Source: Mailhella sp.
Lineage (GTDB): Bacteria; Desulfobacterota; Desulfovibrionia; Desulfovibrionales; Desulfovibrionaceae
Assembly (NCBI GenBank): GCA_020024815.1
Contig: JAHHTE010000014.1
Span: 1-24,174, forward strand
DNA: 24,174 nt
Direction of reading: 5' to 3'
In this document: piece by piece, positions 1 to 6,402 of the stretch
Layout: each line of letters opens with the position of its first letter
How positions within the stretch are numbered: the first letter of the stretch is position 1
Position numbers and translations under genes: made by a program
Notes under the pieces: model-generated
Database searches by the model: none
Seen by the model: the letters and a program-made list of their open reading frames with translations, nothing else
What the model was told of the DNA's origin: nothing

Positions 1-196
1 GATTATTCTTTCTTTTATTATTATAATTATTTTGAGCAGTTATAGAATGATAATCCTTTTTGTTTCTGTTTATTTCTCTTATAATAGTTGAATGATGTCG
101 TCCAAGTAAATTAGCAATTTTTCTACAACTAAAATTTAAGGCTAAATATGCCTCTAGCTTTCCTCTTTCAATTAGTGTAAGATGTGTGTAGCTCAA
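1..196 (-). CDS. IS30-family transposase, N-terminal part (partial)
   Basis: The minus strand gives an open frame of 65 codons that continues past the window edge. It starts at a TTG at 196-194, preceded by a strong AGGAGG Shine-Dalgarno sequence about eight bases upstream. The peptide begins LSYTHLTLIERGKLEAYL and continues with KIANLLGRHHSTIIREINRN. This is the N-terminal helix-turn-helix of IS30-family transposases, of the pattern 'YTHLTLEER..I......G.S...IA..LGRHHSTISREI'. The family joins this DNA-binding region to a DDE catalytic core, which is not in the window. No stop or frameshift is seen in the visible part, so it may be an intact gene. Family assignment is by eye. Confidence 0.72.
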   Translation of the reverse strand, partial: MSYTHLTLIERGKLEAYLALNFSCRKIANLLGRHHSTIIREINRNKKDYHSITAQNNYNNKRKNN

Positions 197-296
197 TAGT
201 AAAACCTCCTTGTGGTTGTTCCAAAATATTATTCTACATAAAGGTTTTGTATTGGGCTACTTTTTTTAATACCTGTCGCACTTCGTTTTACAATTA
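1..296 (-). mobile_element. IS30-family element, 5' end, runs off the window
   Basis: This is the transposase-start end of an IS30-like insertion sequence read on the minus strand. Its outer end is near 291-296, where the minus strand begins TTGTAAAACGAAGTGCGA. The same motif closes the second, decayed copy at 560-579, which supports it as the terminal inverted-repeat region. A leader of about 95 bases separates the end from the transposase start at 196. The rest of the element, if present, lies left of the window, so completeness cannot be judged. Confidence 0.7.
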
Positions 297-579
297 AAAA
301 TTTATTATTATAATTAATTTAAACAGTTTAGAATATAATCTTTTTTTCTGCTTATTTAGCTTAGCTTAGAATCATTAAATAATGTCGTCCATGTAAATTA
401 ATAATTTTTATAACCAAAATTCAATACTAGTTATACCTCTAGCTTTCCTTAATAATTAGAGTAAAACATTAATTGCACATGAGTAAAAGCTACGAGGATT
501 ATTTATTTGCAACATATTATTTTACATAAAGGTTTTGTACGGGGATATATTTTACCAATCGCATTTCGTTTTACAATTA
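297..579 (-). pseudogene. Decayed second copy of the IS30-family 5' end
   Basis: This stretch repeats bases about 13-296 at clearly reduced identity. Shared landmarks are the 'tttattattataatta' start, 'aatgtcgtcca.gtaaatta', 'cctctagctttcct', 'acataaaggttttgta' and the terminal 'ttcgttttacaatta'. On the minus strand the equivalent of the transposase start is lost. Stops interrupt the frame, for example TAG right after the conserved GGAAAGC segment, so it cannot encode the protein. It keeps only the part matching the first 65 or so codons and then abuts the outer end of the first copy. It is an old relic lying in direct tandem with a better-preserved copy. Confidence 0.7.
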
Positions 580-621
580 ACTTTATAAAGTTAATTTTCA
601 TTAATAACATATGAAAAATAA

Positions 622-1350
622 AACCCCGCTAAGCGATTAGTTTTCACCAGCCCCTAAGGGCTTATTACTGGCTTGCGTCTCTAGACGTTTTAAATCTATT
701 AGTCAATTGCATTATATTCACTAACTACTACTAAAGTAGCTTATACCATTGCCTTATTTATTCTTACTACCCGTGAACAGGTCATAATATTCTTTTAGTG
801 AGTATTGGTCGGTCATTTTATCCTCATTTAATTGATTTTGAATATACGCTTGTATTATTTCTTTATTACGTCCTACCGTATCTACATAATAGCCTCTGCA
901 CCATAAATGCCTATTTCCATATTTGTATTTCAAGCTTGCATGTTTATCAAAGATCATTAGAGAACTCTTCCCTTTCAAGTACCCCATAAATGAAGAAACA
1001 CTTAGATTAGGTGGAATAGATACTAACAGATGAATATGATCTACACATGCTGTTGCTTTAATAATTGTTACTTTTTTTTGTTCGCATAATTGTCTAAAAA
1101 TTTTACCTATATCTTCTTTTAATTTTGAATATATTATTTGACAGCAAAATTTTGGAGCAAACACTATATGATATTTGCAATTTCAACAAGTATAAAAAAA
1201 CTTTGATTGTCTTTTCATAAGATACTATCCTTCTTAGGTTATAATTGACGAACACATTAAATATATACCAAAGGAGGATAGTCTTGCATCTAAAGATTTT
1301 TCAATCCACACGCTAACTGGGTAGTTTTATTAAGTTAAAGTGACAATAAA
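622..1350 (-). mobile_element. IS200-type element, copy 1 (inactive)
   Basis: About 730 bases carrying one tnpA on the minus strand and no second gene, as expected for IS200 within the IS200/IS605 family. The left (tnpA-start) side carries a degenerate hairpin at about 1306-1324 and a tail ending in 'aaagtgacaataaa' at about 1350. A matching tail follows copy 3 at 2753-2767. The right side has the small hairpin 'tactaaagta' near 729 and a longer segment out to about 622. Boundaries come from comparing the three tandem copies and may be off by some tens of bases. Confidence 0.65.
754..1218 (-). pseudogene. tnpA: IS200-type transposase TnpA, copy 1, nonsense codon
   Basis: The reading frame has the same 465-base length as the intact copy at 2170-2634 and starts at the matching ATG at 1218. 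The codon for Trp12 is now TGA at 1185-1183, so full-length translation stops after 11 residues. The first codons also show compensating one-base indels relative to copy 3. An open frame of 136 residues remains from a GTG at 1164, still holding the HUH motif (DHIHLLVS) and the Tyr of AYIQNQ. It lacks the first beta strand, and two Arg are changed to Cys (FRRQ to FCCQ). Activity is unlikely. Confidence 0.75.
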
Positions 1351-2040
1351 GGCCACCAGCTAAGCGGTGTGGTTTTCACCAGCCCTATAAGCATATTAAT
1401 ATCTTGCGTCTCAAGACGCTTTAAATCTATTCGCCAATTGTATTATATTCACTAGCTGCTACTAAAGTAGCTTATACCATTGCCTTATTTATTCTTACTA
1501 CCCGTGAACGGGTCATAATATTCTTTTAGTGAGTATTGGTCGGTCATTTTATCCTCATTTAATTGATTTTGAATATACGCTTGTATTATTTCTTTATTAC
1601 GTCCTACCGTATCTACATAATAGCCTCTGCACCATAAATGCCTATTTCCATATTTGTATTTCAAGCTTGCATGTTTATCAAAGATCATTAGAGAACTCTT
1701 CCCTTTCAAGTACCCCATAAATGAAGAAACACTTAGATTAGGTGGAATAGATACTAACAGATGAATATGATATACACATGCTGTTGCTTTAATAATCGTT
1801 ACTTTTTTTGTTCGCATAATTGTCTATGAATTTTACCTATTATCTTCTTTTAATTTTGGATATAATTTTTGATAACAAAATTTTGAAGCAAACACTATAT
1901 GATATTTGCAATTCCAACAAGTATGAGAAAAACTTTAATTGTCTTTTCATAAGATACTTTCCTCCGTTAGTTATAATTGACGAACATATTAAATATATAT
2001 ACCAAAAGAAAATAGTCTTACATCTAAAGATGTTCAGTAC
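1351..2040 (-). mobile_element. IS200-type element, copy 2 (inactive)
   Basis: About 690 bases in the same orientation as copies 1 and 3. The right end is bounded by an imperfect hairpin at 1353-1372 and carries the perfect small hairpin GCTAC-taaa-GTAGC at 1458-1471. At its left end the terminal hairpin and the roughly 30-base tail present after copies 1 and 3 are not separate. The single hairpin at 2039-2057 serves both the left end of copy 2 and the right end of copy 3. This suggests the two were joined by recombination between their terminal hairpins. Confidence 0.62.
1485..1950 (-). pseudogene. tnpA: IS200-type transposase TnpA, copy 2, frameshifted
   Basis: Alignment with the intact copy shows a run of eight T on the plus strand reduced to seven near 1803-1809, which shifts the frame around codon 50. 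Further indels lie upstream: an extra base in 'cctattatcttc' and one in 'gtcttttcat'. The downstream frame, from about 1817 to the stop at 1485, is open for 110 residues and keeps HIHLLVS and AYIQNQ. The Asp before the HUH motif is Tyr here. The gene is therefore broken in its first third while its last 250 bases match the other copies exactly. Confidence 0.75.
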
Positions 2041-2057
2041 ACCTGCAAAGCGGGTGG
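2039..2057. repeat. Single hairpin shared by IS200 copies 2 and 3
   Basis: The sequence acacctgcaaagcgggtgg is an imperfect version of the terminal hairpin. To its left (lower coordinates) the bases match the left end of copy 2. To its right they continue directly as the right end of copy 3 (GGTTTTCGCCAGCCC). Between copies 1 and 2 there are two such hairpins with a spacer, so one has been lost here. Confidence 0.6.
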
Positions 2058-2169
2058 TTTTCGCCAGCCCTATAAGGCATATTACTAACTTGCATCTAAG
2101 AAGCTTTGAATGTATTCGCCAATTGCATTATATTCACTAACTGCTACTAAGATAGCTTATACCATTGCC

Positions 2170-2634
2170 TTATTTATTCTTACTACCCGTGAACGGGTCA
2201 TAATATTCTTTTAGTGAGTATTGGTCGGTCATTTTATCCTCATTTAATTGATTTTGAATATACGCTTGTATTATTTCTTTATTACGTCCTACCGTATCTA
2301 CATAATAGCCTCTGCACCATAAATGCCTATTTCCATATTTGTATTTCAAGCTTGCATGTTTATCAAAGATCATTAGAGAACTCTTCCCTTTCAAGTACCC
2401 CATAAATGAAGAAACACTTAGATTAGGTGGAATAGATACTAACATGTGAATATGATCTACATAGGCTATTGCTTCAATAATCGTTACTTTTTTTTGTTCG
2501 CATAATTGTCTAAGAATTTTACCTATATCTTCTTTTAATTTTGAATATATTATTTGACGACGAAATTTTGGAGCAAACACTATATGATATTTGCAATTCC
2601 AACGGGTATGAGATAAACTTTGACTGTCTTTCAT
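2170..2634 (-). CDS. tnpA: IS200-type transposase TnpA (Y1 HUH), intact copy
   Basis: A 154-residue protein, the usual size for TnpA of IS200/IS605 elements. These are single-strand DNA transposases that cut with one tyrosine and read DNA hairpins at the element ends. Visible hallmarks are the N-terminal SLSHTRWNCKYHIVF segment, the metal-binding HUH motif H61-I-H63 within DHIHMLVS, and Y125 in AYIQNQ as the likely nucleophile. An in-frame extension upstream to 2676 exists. The ATG at 2634 is preferred because GGAGGA lies about 11 bases before it and the family starts there. Unlike copies 1 and 2 it has no stop or frameshift. No tnpB is nearby. Confidence 0.88.
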   Translation of the reverse strand: MKDSQSLSHTRWNCKYHIVFAPKFRRQIIYSKLKEDIGKILRQLCEQKKVTIIEAIAYVDHIHMLVSIPPNLSVSSFMGYLKGKSSLMIFDKHASLKYKYGNRHLWCRGYYVDTVGRNKEIIQAYIQNQLNEDKMTDQYSLKEYYDPFTGSKNK

Positions 2635-2639
2635 AAGAC

Positions 2640-2698
2640 ACTGTCCTCCTTTGGTTATAATTGACGAACACATCAAATGTATACCAAAGGAGGACAGT
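2640..2698 (-). promoter_or_regulatory. Hairpin sequestering the tnpA ribosome binding site
   Basis: Arms at 2640-2659 and 2680-2698 are complementary apart from one bulged base, with about 20 bases between them. In the tnpA transcript the right arm would pair over AAGGAGGACAGT, which holds the Shine-Dalgarno sequence of the gene starting at 2634. A stem-loop hiding the start site is a known brake on IS200 transposase translation. Copies 1 and 2 keep the same layout with more mismatches, for example left arm 'actatccttcttaggttata' in copy 1. Confidence 0.7.
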
Positions 2699-2721
2699 CT
2701 TGTATCTAAAGATTTTTCAGT

Positions 2722-2740
2722 CCACCCGCTTAGCGGGTGG
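2722..2740. repeat. IS200 left-end hairpin (intact)
   Basis: CCACCCGCT and AGCGGGTGG form a near-perfect stem with a one- to three-base loop. Related hairpins occur at about 1306-1324, 1353-1372 and 2039-2057, and a half-decayed one at 624-640. One lies at or near each element boundary in the tandem array. In IS200-type elements such subterminal hairpins are bound by TnpA. On the plus strand it is followed by TTTTATT, so it may also act as a weak terminator shielding tnpA from outside transcription. Confidence 0.7.
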
Positions 2741-2762
2741 TTTTATTATGCTAAAGCGACAA

Positions 2763-2789
2763 CAAAAAAAAGACCCCAAAAGGGGTCTT
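2763..2789 (-). terminator. Intrinsic terminator of the rplKAJL transcript
   Basis: On the minus strand AAGACCCC-TTTT-GGGGTCTT is followed by an uninterrupted run of T, a textbook rho-independent terminator. It begins about 30 bases past the rplL stop. It ends the ribosomal-protein operon before any rpoB, which is unusual because rplL and rpoB are normally co-transcribed with at most partial attenuation between them. Confidence 0.93.
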
Positions 2790-2818
2790 CAATATTTCGA
2801 AACTGTACCGAAATAAAA

Positions 2819-3205
2819 CTATTTAATTTCAACAGTTGCACCAGCTTCGGTGAGTTGTTTTTTAGCTTCTTCAGCTTCTTCTTTAGATACACCTTCTTTA
2901 AGAGTAGCTGGAGTGCCATCAACTTTATCTTTTGCTTCTTTAAGTCCAAGACCAGTAAGAGCACGAACAACTTTAATAACACCAATTTTATTTGCACCAG
3001 AATCTTTCAAAATAATATCAAATTCTGTTTTTTCTTCTTCAGCTGGAGCAGCAGCACCACCAGCAGCTGGAGCCATTACCATAGCAGCAGCTGGAGCAGC
3101 AGCAGAAACACCAAATTTTTCTTCTAATTCTTTAATGAACTCAGAAAGTTCAAGTACAGTCATATTAGCAATAAATTCAACAACTTGTTCTTTAGTTACG
3201 GACAT
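2819..3205 (-). CDS. rplL: 50S ribosomal protein L7/L12
   Basis: 128 residues, slightly longer than the E. coli protein. L7/L12 dimers form the flexible stalk of the large subunit and recruit and activate translational GTPases such as EF-Tu. The N-terminal dimerisation region (about 1-35, [15 protein letters not shown]...) is followed by an Ala/Pro-rich hinge (about 36-57). The C-terminal domain starts near [10 protein letters not shown] and contains [20 protein letters not shown] and ends ATVEIK. The ATG at 3205 has AAGGAG eight bases upstream. The gene lies 51 bases after rplJ, whose product anchors the dimers, and is the last gene of the operon before the terminator at 2763-2789. Confidence 0.97.
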   Translation of the reverse strand: MSVTKEQVVEFIANMTVLELSEFIKELEEKFGVSAAAPAAAMVMAPAAGGAAAPAEEEKTEFDIILKDSGANKIGVIKVVRALTGLGLKEAKDKVDGTPATLKEGVSKEEAEEAKKQLTEAGATVEIK

Positions 3206-3256
3206 GGGATTTCTCCTTGAAATTTTTTATTAAAACTTTGGCAATAAATGCGGAAA

Positions 3257-3775
3257 TTATGCTGCTTTTTTAGATTCAAGATCTTTAAGCGCATAAAGAA
3301 GTGGGCGAACCATGTTTGCCATAAGAGATACCAATCCAGTTGGTACTTGGTTCATGGTTGCAAGAGCTTGTGCAAGCAATTGTTCTTTGCTTGGCATCTT
3401 AGCAAGAGCATCTACATCTTTATCTGTTAATGCTTTACCTTCTAAGCTACCGAATCGAACATTGAGGAGCTTGCTATCTTTTGCAAAGTCACTTACCGCT
3501 TTAGCAACAGCCACAGGGTCACTGAATCCAAGAGCAATAGCGCAGTTTTCTTTAAAATTACCAGAAATATCTGCATGAGCGGTTTCAGATAAAGCAATAC
3601 GAGCTAGAGTGTTTTTTACAACGTAATACTCTCCGCCAGCTTGACGGATTTTAACTCTAAGCGCGGTCAGCTCTTCTACACTCATTCCCTTGAAATCAGT
3701 AACTACAACGATAGAAGCTTCAGACGCTCTTGAGCGAATTTGTTCTATGATCGCAGCTTTTTCTGACTTATTCAC
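3257..3775 (-). CDS. rplJ: 50S ribosomal protein L10
   Basis: L10 is the base of the ribosomal stalk. It binds 23S rRNA and carries the L7/L12 dimers on its C-terminal helix. An open frame extends to a TTG at 3823, but the start is best placed at the GTG at 3775. AAGGAG lies six bases before it, and the family begins '[13 protein letters not shown]', giving 172 residues, the normal length. Typical segments are [31 protein letters not shown] and [12 protein letters not shown]. The C-terminus ([13 protein letters not shown]) is the L12-binding end. Expression is probably controlled by L10 binding to the leader at 3776-3937. Confidence 0.95.
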   Translation of the reverse strand: MNKSEKAAIIEQIRSRASEASIVVVTDFKGMSVEELTALRVKIRQAGGEYYVVKNTLARIALSETAHADISGNFKENCAIALGFSDPVAVAKAVSDFAKDSKLLNVRFGSLEGKALTDKDVDALAKMPSKEQLLAQALATMNQVPTGLVSLMANMVRPLLYALKDLESKKAA

Positions 3776-3937
3776 GTGAAACTCCTTCACGTTAGGGTTT
3801 GTAATGAAGAATTGCCGAGCCAAAGAAATTGTCTAAGTAGGATTTAGAAACCTACTGTCTTCGACTCGAAAATTTCGTCCTTAGCCATATATCATATAAA
3901 ACTAAAATAAGTATAGCCCTTATCGGGCTACACTTAA
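3776..3937 (-). promoter_or_regulatory. rplJL leader, probable L10-binding autoregulatory region
   Basis: The 162 bases between rplA and rplJ hold structured RNA. One hairpin is AGTAGG...CCTACT with an extended TTT/AAA inner stem (3836-3856). An AT-rich near-palindrome CGAAATTTTCG lies beside it. A third stem, AGCCC-gataa-GGGCT (3915-3929), lies just after the rplA stop and is followed by a moderately T-rich stretch, so it may be a weak terminator or processing site. In many bacteria this exact interval is the L10 leader, where L10-(L12)4 represses translation. The position and the stems are seen. The identity as an L10 leader is inferred. Confidence 0.55.
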
Positions 3938-4645
3938 TTAATTTTCCATGAACTTTCTAATAAGAAGTGGATCTACTTTGAAACCAGGACCCATGGTAGT
4001 TGAAACTGCCATTTTAGTCATATAAGTACCTTTTGCAGCACTAGGTTTCAAACGATTCACAGCATCTAAAAGAGCTTTCAAGTTATCTTGAATTTTTTCT
4101 GCTCCAAAAGAAACTTTTCCAAGAGGAGCATGAAGAACACCAGCTTTATCAACTTTGAAATCAACTTTACCAGCTTTTAATTCTTCAACAGCTTTTGCTA
4201 CATCAAAAGTTACTGTACCTGTTTTTGCGTTTGGCATAAGACCACGAGGTCCTAATTGACGACCTACTTGACCAACTAACGCCATAACATCAGGTGTTGC
4301 AACAGCAGCATCAAAATCAAGATTACCAGCTTTAATGCTATCAACTAAATCTTCTGCACCAACAATGTCAGCACCAGCAGCTTTAGCTTCATTTTGTTTA
4401 TCACCTTTACAGAAAACAGCTACACGTACAGTTTTACCTAATCCGTGTGGAAGAGAAACTGCACCGCGAACCATTTGATCTGAATATTTTGGATCAACAC
4501 CTAAATTAAGTGCTACATCAACAGTTTCATCAAATTTAGCATATGAAGCAGCAAGTGATTTTTGAACTGCTTCTTCAACAGTATAAAGAGTAGCTAAATC
4601 TACACCTTCTACTGATTTACGATATTTTTTTCCATGCGTGGGCAT
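3938..4645 (-). CDS. rplA: 50S ribosomal protein L1
   Basis: L1 forms the mobile stalk next to the E site and also binds its own mRNA as a repressor. The frame stays open upstream to 4726, but the ATG at 4645 is chosen. It follows AAGGGAATAACT, gives 235 residues (E. coli L1 has 234), and begins [11 protein letters not shown] as in relatives. Family segments include [58 protein letters not shown] and the C-terminal [12 protein letters not shown]. The 119-base gap after rplK contains the palindrome CCAATCGATTGG (4740-4751) and a CTACC/GGTAG stem, possible regulatory structures. Confidence 0.96.
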   Translation of the reverse strand: MPTHGKKYRKSVEGVDLATLYTVEEAVQKSLAASYAKFDETVDVALNLGVDPKYSDQMVRGAVSLPHGLGKTVRVAVFCKGDKQNEAKAAGADIVGAEDLVDSIKAGNLDFDAAVATPDVMALVGQVGRQLGPRGLMPNAKTGTVTFDVAKAVEELKAGKVDFKVDKAGVLHAPLGKVSFGAEKIQDNLKALLDAVNRLKPSAAKGTYMTKMAVSTTMGPGFKVDPLLIRKFMEN

Positions 4646-4764
4646 AGTTATTCCCTTTTTTGCTCTATTCGTCTTGAATCTCCTACCGAAATTTAGGTAG
4701 TACAGCCGAATCCAACGATAAAACACGCGAAAATCACGTCCAATCGATTGGAAAACTGCCCGAA

Positions 4765-5190
4765 TTATCCCTTAATTTCAAGTCCCATGGAGCGAGCAGT
4801 ACCTTCAATATTACGTACAGCACCTTCAAGGTCTTTGCAGTTGAGGTCAGGCATTTTTACTTTTGCAATTTCTTCAACTTGTGCTTTGGTAATTGAACCT
4901 ACTTTCTTACGGTTTGGCTCTCCTGAACCTTTTTCAACCTTAGCAGCTTTTAAAAGCAATACTGGTGCAGGTGGAGTTTTGGTAATAAAAGTAAAGGAAC
5001 GGTCAGCATAAACAGTGATAATTACAGGAATAATCATTCCTTTTTGATCTTGAGTTCTTGCGTTAAATTCTTTGCAGAAACCCATGATATTAACACCGTG
5101 TTGACCCAAAGCAGGACCTACAGGAGGAGATGGATTAGCTGCTCCAGCAGGGATTTGCAATTTGATCTTGCCTACTTCTTTCTTGGCCAT
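4765..5190 (-). CDS. rplK: 50S ribosomal protein L11
   Basis: 141 residues, the usual length. L11 binds the GTPase-associated region of 23S rRNA and is needed for stringent-response sensing by RelA. The N-terminal domain shows [25 protein letters not shown]. The RNA-binding C-terminal domain shows [18 protein letters not shown] and ends [12 protein letters not shown]. The ATG at 5190 is preceded by AAGGAAAACATC. It sits 45 bases after nusG and 119 before rplA, in the standard nusG-rplK-rplA order. Confidence 0.97.
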   Translation of the reverse strand: MAKKEVGKIKLQIPAGAANPSPPVGPALGQHGVNIMGFCKEFNARTQDQKGMIIPVIITVYADRSFTFITKTPPAPVLLLKAAKVEKGSGEPNRKKVGSITKAQVEEIAKVKMPDLNCKDLEGAVRNIEGTARSMGLEIKG

Positions 5191-5235
5191 GATGTTTTCC
5201 TTTATTTAGCCCGAATATTAGACTTATATACAACA

Positions 5236-5874
5236 TTACCCTTTTACAACTTGAACAAAATCAAGTTCTACTGGGGTTTGTCTTCCAAAAATAGATACTG
5301 AAACGCGAAGTTTACCTTTATCATGGTTAACATCTTCAACAGTTCCATTAAAGCCACCAAAAGGACCATCTAAAACGCGAACATCATCGCCAACTTCAAA
5401 TTTTACTTTTGGTCCAGGATTGTCTTGACCTTCCTTAACTAAGGAAAGAATACGTCTAACATCATCACTACCCATTGGAGCAGGACGATTTTTACCACCA
5501 ACAAAACCTGTAACTTTTGGGATACTTTGAATTAAATGCCATGAAAAATCTGTCATGGTCATTTGAACCATGATATAGCCTGGGAAAAGCTTACGAGTTA
5601 CGGTTCTTCTTTGACCGTCTTTACCAATTTCTACTATTTTTTCAGTTGGTAAAAGAACTTGATGAATTAAACCTTCATCTTGATTAGTTCTTTTCAATTC
5701 GTTGATTTGCTTTTCAACCCTCATCTCAAAACCAGAATATGTATGTAACATATACCAGTTATGATATTCATTTTCATGAGAGACAGAAGTTGTTTCTTGA
5801 TGAGAAAAAACAGCTTCAACTATATTATCTTGGCGAACTTCTTCAGTGCCAATAGTATTATTTTCTTGATCCAT
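5236..5874 (-). CDS. nusG: Transcription termination/antitermination factor NusG
   Basis: 212 residues, about 30 more than E. coli NusG. NusG binds RNA polymerase, suppresses pausing and links it to Rho or to ribosomal protein S10. The NGN domain begins around residue 41 (NWYMLHTYSGFEMRVEKQI) and includes the conserved KLFPGYIMVQMTM and VTGFVGG. The C-terminal KOW domain holds FEVGDDVRVLDGPFGGFNGTV. The extra length is an acidic, Gln/Asn/Thr-rich N-terminus of about 38 residues without a recognisable fold. The ATG at 5874 has AGGAG eight bases upstream, so the extension looks genuine. It lies 31 bases after secE. Confidence 0.96.
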   Translation of the reverse strand: MDQENNTIGTEEVRQDNIVEAVFSHQETTSVSHENEYHNWYMLHTYSGFEMRVEKQINELKRTNQDEGLIHQVLLPTEKIVEIGKDGQRRTVTRKLFPGYIMVQMTMTDFSWHLIQSIPKVTGFVGGKNRPAPMGSDDVRRILSLVKEGQDNPGPKVKFEVGDDVRVLDGPFGGFNGTVEDVNHDKGKLRVSVSIFGRQTPVELDFVQVVKG

Positions 5875-5905
5875 AGATATACTCCTATTAGGGAAACTGC
5901 TTATT

Positions 5906-6136
5906 CTATGATAAAATCATTCGAATAGCACCAGAAAGGATAAAATCCACTAATCCTAAAAGGAGTGCCATGACGGTAACAAATCCTAATACAACTAAAC
6001 TTGTTGTACGTGTTTCTTTCATGGTTGGCCAGCTTACTTTACGAAGCTCAACTCGAGAAAGCAAGAAGTACTCTTTTAAATCAGAAAAGCGTTGAAAAAA
6101 ACCACTTTTGCTTACTTCTGTATTTTCTTTACTCAT
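5906..6136 (-). CDS. secE: Protein translocase subunit SecE
   Basis: A 76-residue single-span SecE, the small essential clamp of the SecYEG channel in the inner membrane. The amphipathic region and conserved 'V.WP' turn are seen as VELRKVSWPTMKETRTTSLVVL, followed by a hydrophobic span FVTVMALLLGLVDFILSGAI. A TTG four codons upstream (6148) would add MGKN. The ATG at 6136 is preferred because GGGA sits six bases before it and overlaps that TTG context. The gene starts 25 bases after tRNA-Trp. Confidence 0.94.
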   Translation of the reverse strand: MSKENTEVSKSGFFQRFSDLKEYFLLSRVELRKVSWPTMKETRTTSLVVLGFVTVMALLLGLVDFILSGAIRMILS

Positions 6137-6161
6137 ATTTTTTCCCAATTATGAAAGAAAA

Positions 6162-6237
6162 TGGCAGGTCAGGAGGGATTCGAACCCCCAGCATCCGGTT
6201 TTGGAGACCGGCGCTCTACCGTTAGAGCTACTGACCT
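6162..6237 (-). tRNA. tRNA-Trp (CCA anticodon)
   Basis: A 76-base cloverleaf with acceptor stem AGGTCAG/CTGACCT, discriminator G and an encoded CCA end. The anticodon loop is CTCCAAA, giving anticodon CCA for Trp. The T arm GGGGGTTCGAATCCCTC is standard. It lies 12 bases after rpmG and just before secE, a position conserved in many bacteria. Confidence 0.97.
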
Positions 6238-6249
6238 GCTCTATGAAAA

Positions 6250-6399
6250 CTACTTAGTCTCTCTATGAAGAGTATGTTTCTTGTCCCAAGGACAATATTT
6301 TTTCACTTCAAGTCTACCAGTAGTATTCTTCTTATTTTTTACCGTCGCGTAGTTACGTCGCTTACACTCTGTGCAAGCAAGTAAAATATTAACGCGCAT
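6250..6399 (-). CDS. rpmG: 50S ribosomal protein L33
   Basis: A 49-residue gene that begins [19 protein letters not shown] and ends [17 protein letters not shown], matching L33 of the large subunit in length and pattern. L33 zinc-ribbon forms use two CxxC pairs. Here C9, C12 and C36 are present, but the fourth position is Asp39 (CPWD), so zinc binding is uncertain or uses the Asp. The start ATG at 6399 lies three bases past the tuf stop. Its GGAG ribosome binding site overlaps the end of tuf, suggesting translational coupling. Confidence 0.95.
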   Translation of the reverse strand: MRVNILLACTECKRRNYATVKNKKNTTGRLEVKKYCPWDKKHTLHRETK

Positions 6400-6402
6400 T
6401 TG

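Larger units (their letters stand above)
2039..2767 (-). mobile_element. IS200-type element, copy 3 (apparently intact)
   Basis: The best-preserved of three tandem copies, about 725 bases. It has the expected IS200 plan: a strong hairpin near the tnpA-start end (2722-2740), a hairpin covering the tnpA ribosome binding site (2640-2698), one small tnpA, and a small hairpin beyond the tnpA stop near 2142-2155. The tail 'gctaaagcgacaacaaa' reaches the foot of the rplL terminator. IS200-type elements move as single strands and leave no target duplication, so the exact ends need an empty-site comparison. Confidence 0.68.

Noticed and set aside
798..2405. Three identical 63-residue plus-strand frames opposite the tnpA copies (798-989, 1529-1720, 2214-2405)
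   Set aside because: They lie antisense within the most conserved part of tnpA, have no convincing ribosome binding site, and are identical only because the underlying DNA block is. Treated as shadows, although the block's identity is reported as a finding.
1..2767. Possible CRISPR array because of repeated units at the left end
   Set aside because: The repeats are about 280 and 700 bases long, carry transposase coding sequence and have no short regular spacers.
2651..3233. Plus-strand frames opposite rplL, one Phe/Ser-rich and one Ala/Ser-rich
   Set aside because: Low-complexity translations of the reverse of L7/L12 codons, with no family resemblance. rplL on the minus strand explains the sequence.
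3776..3823. Upstream extension of rplJ to a TTG at 3823
   Set aside because: It adds 16 residues unlike L10. The GTG at 3775 has AAGGAG at the right distance and gives the family length.
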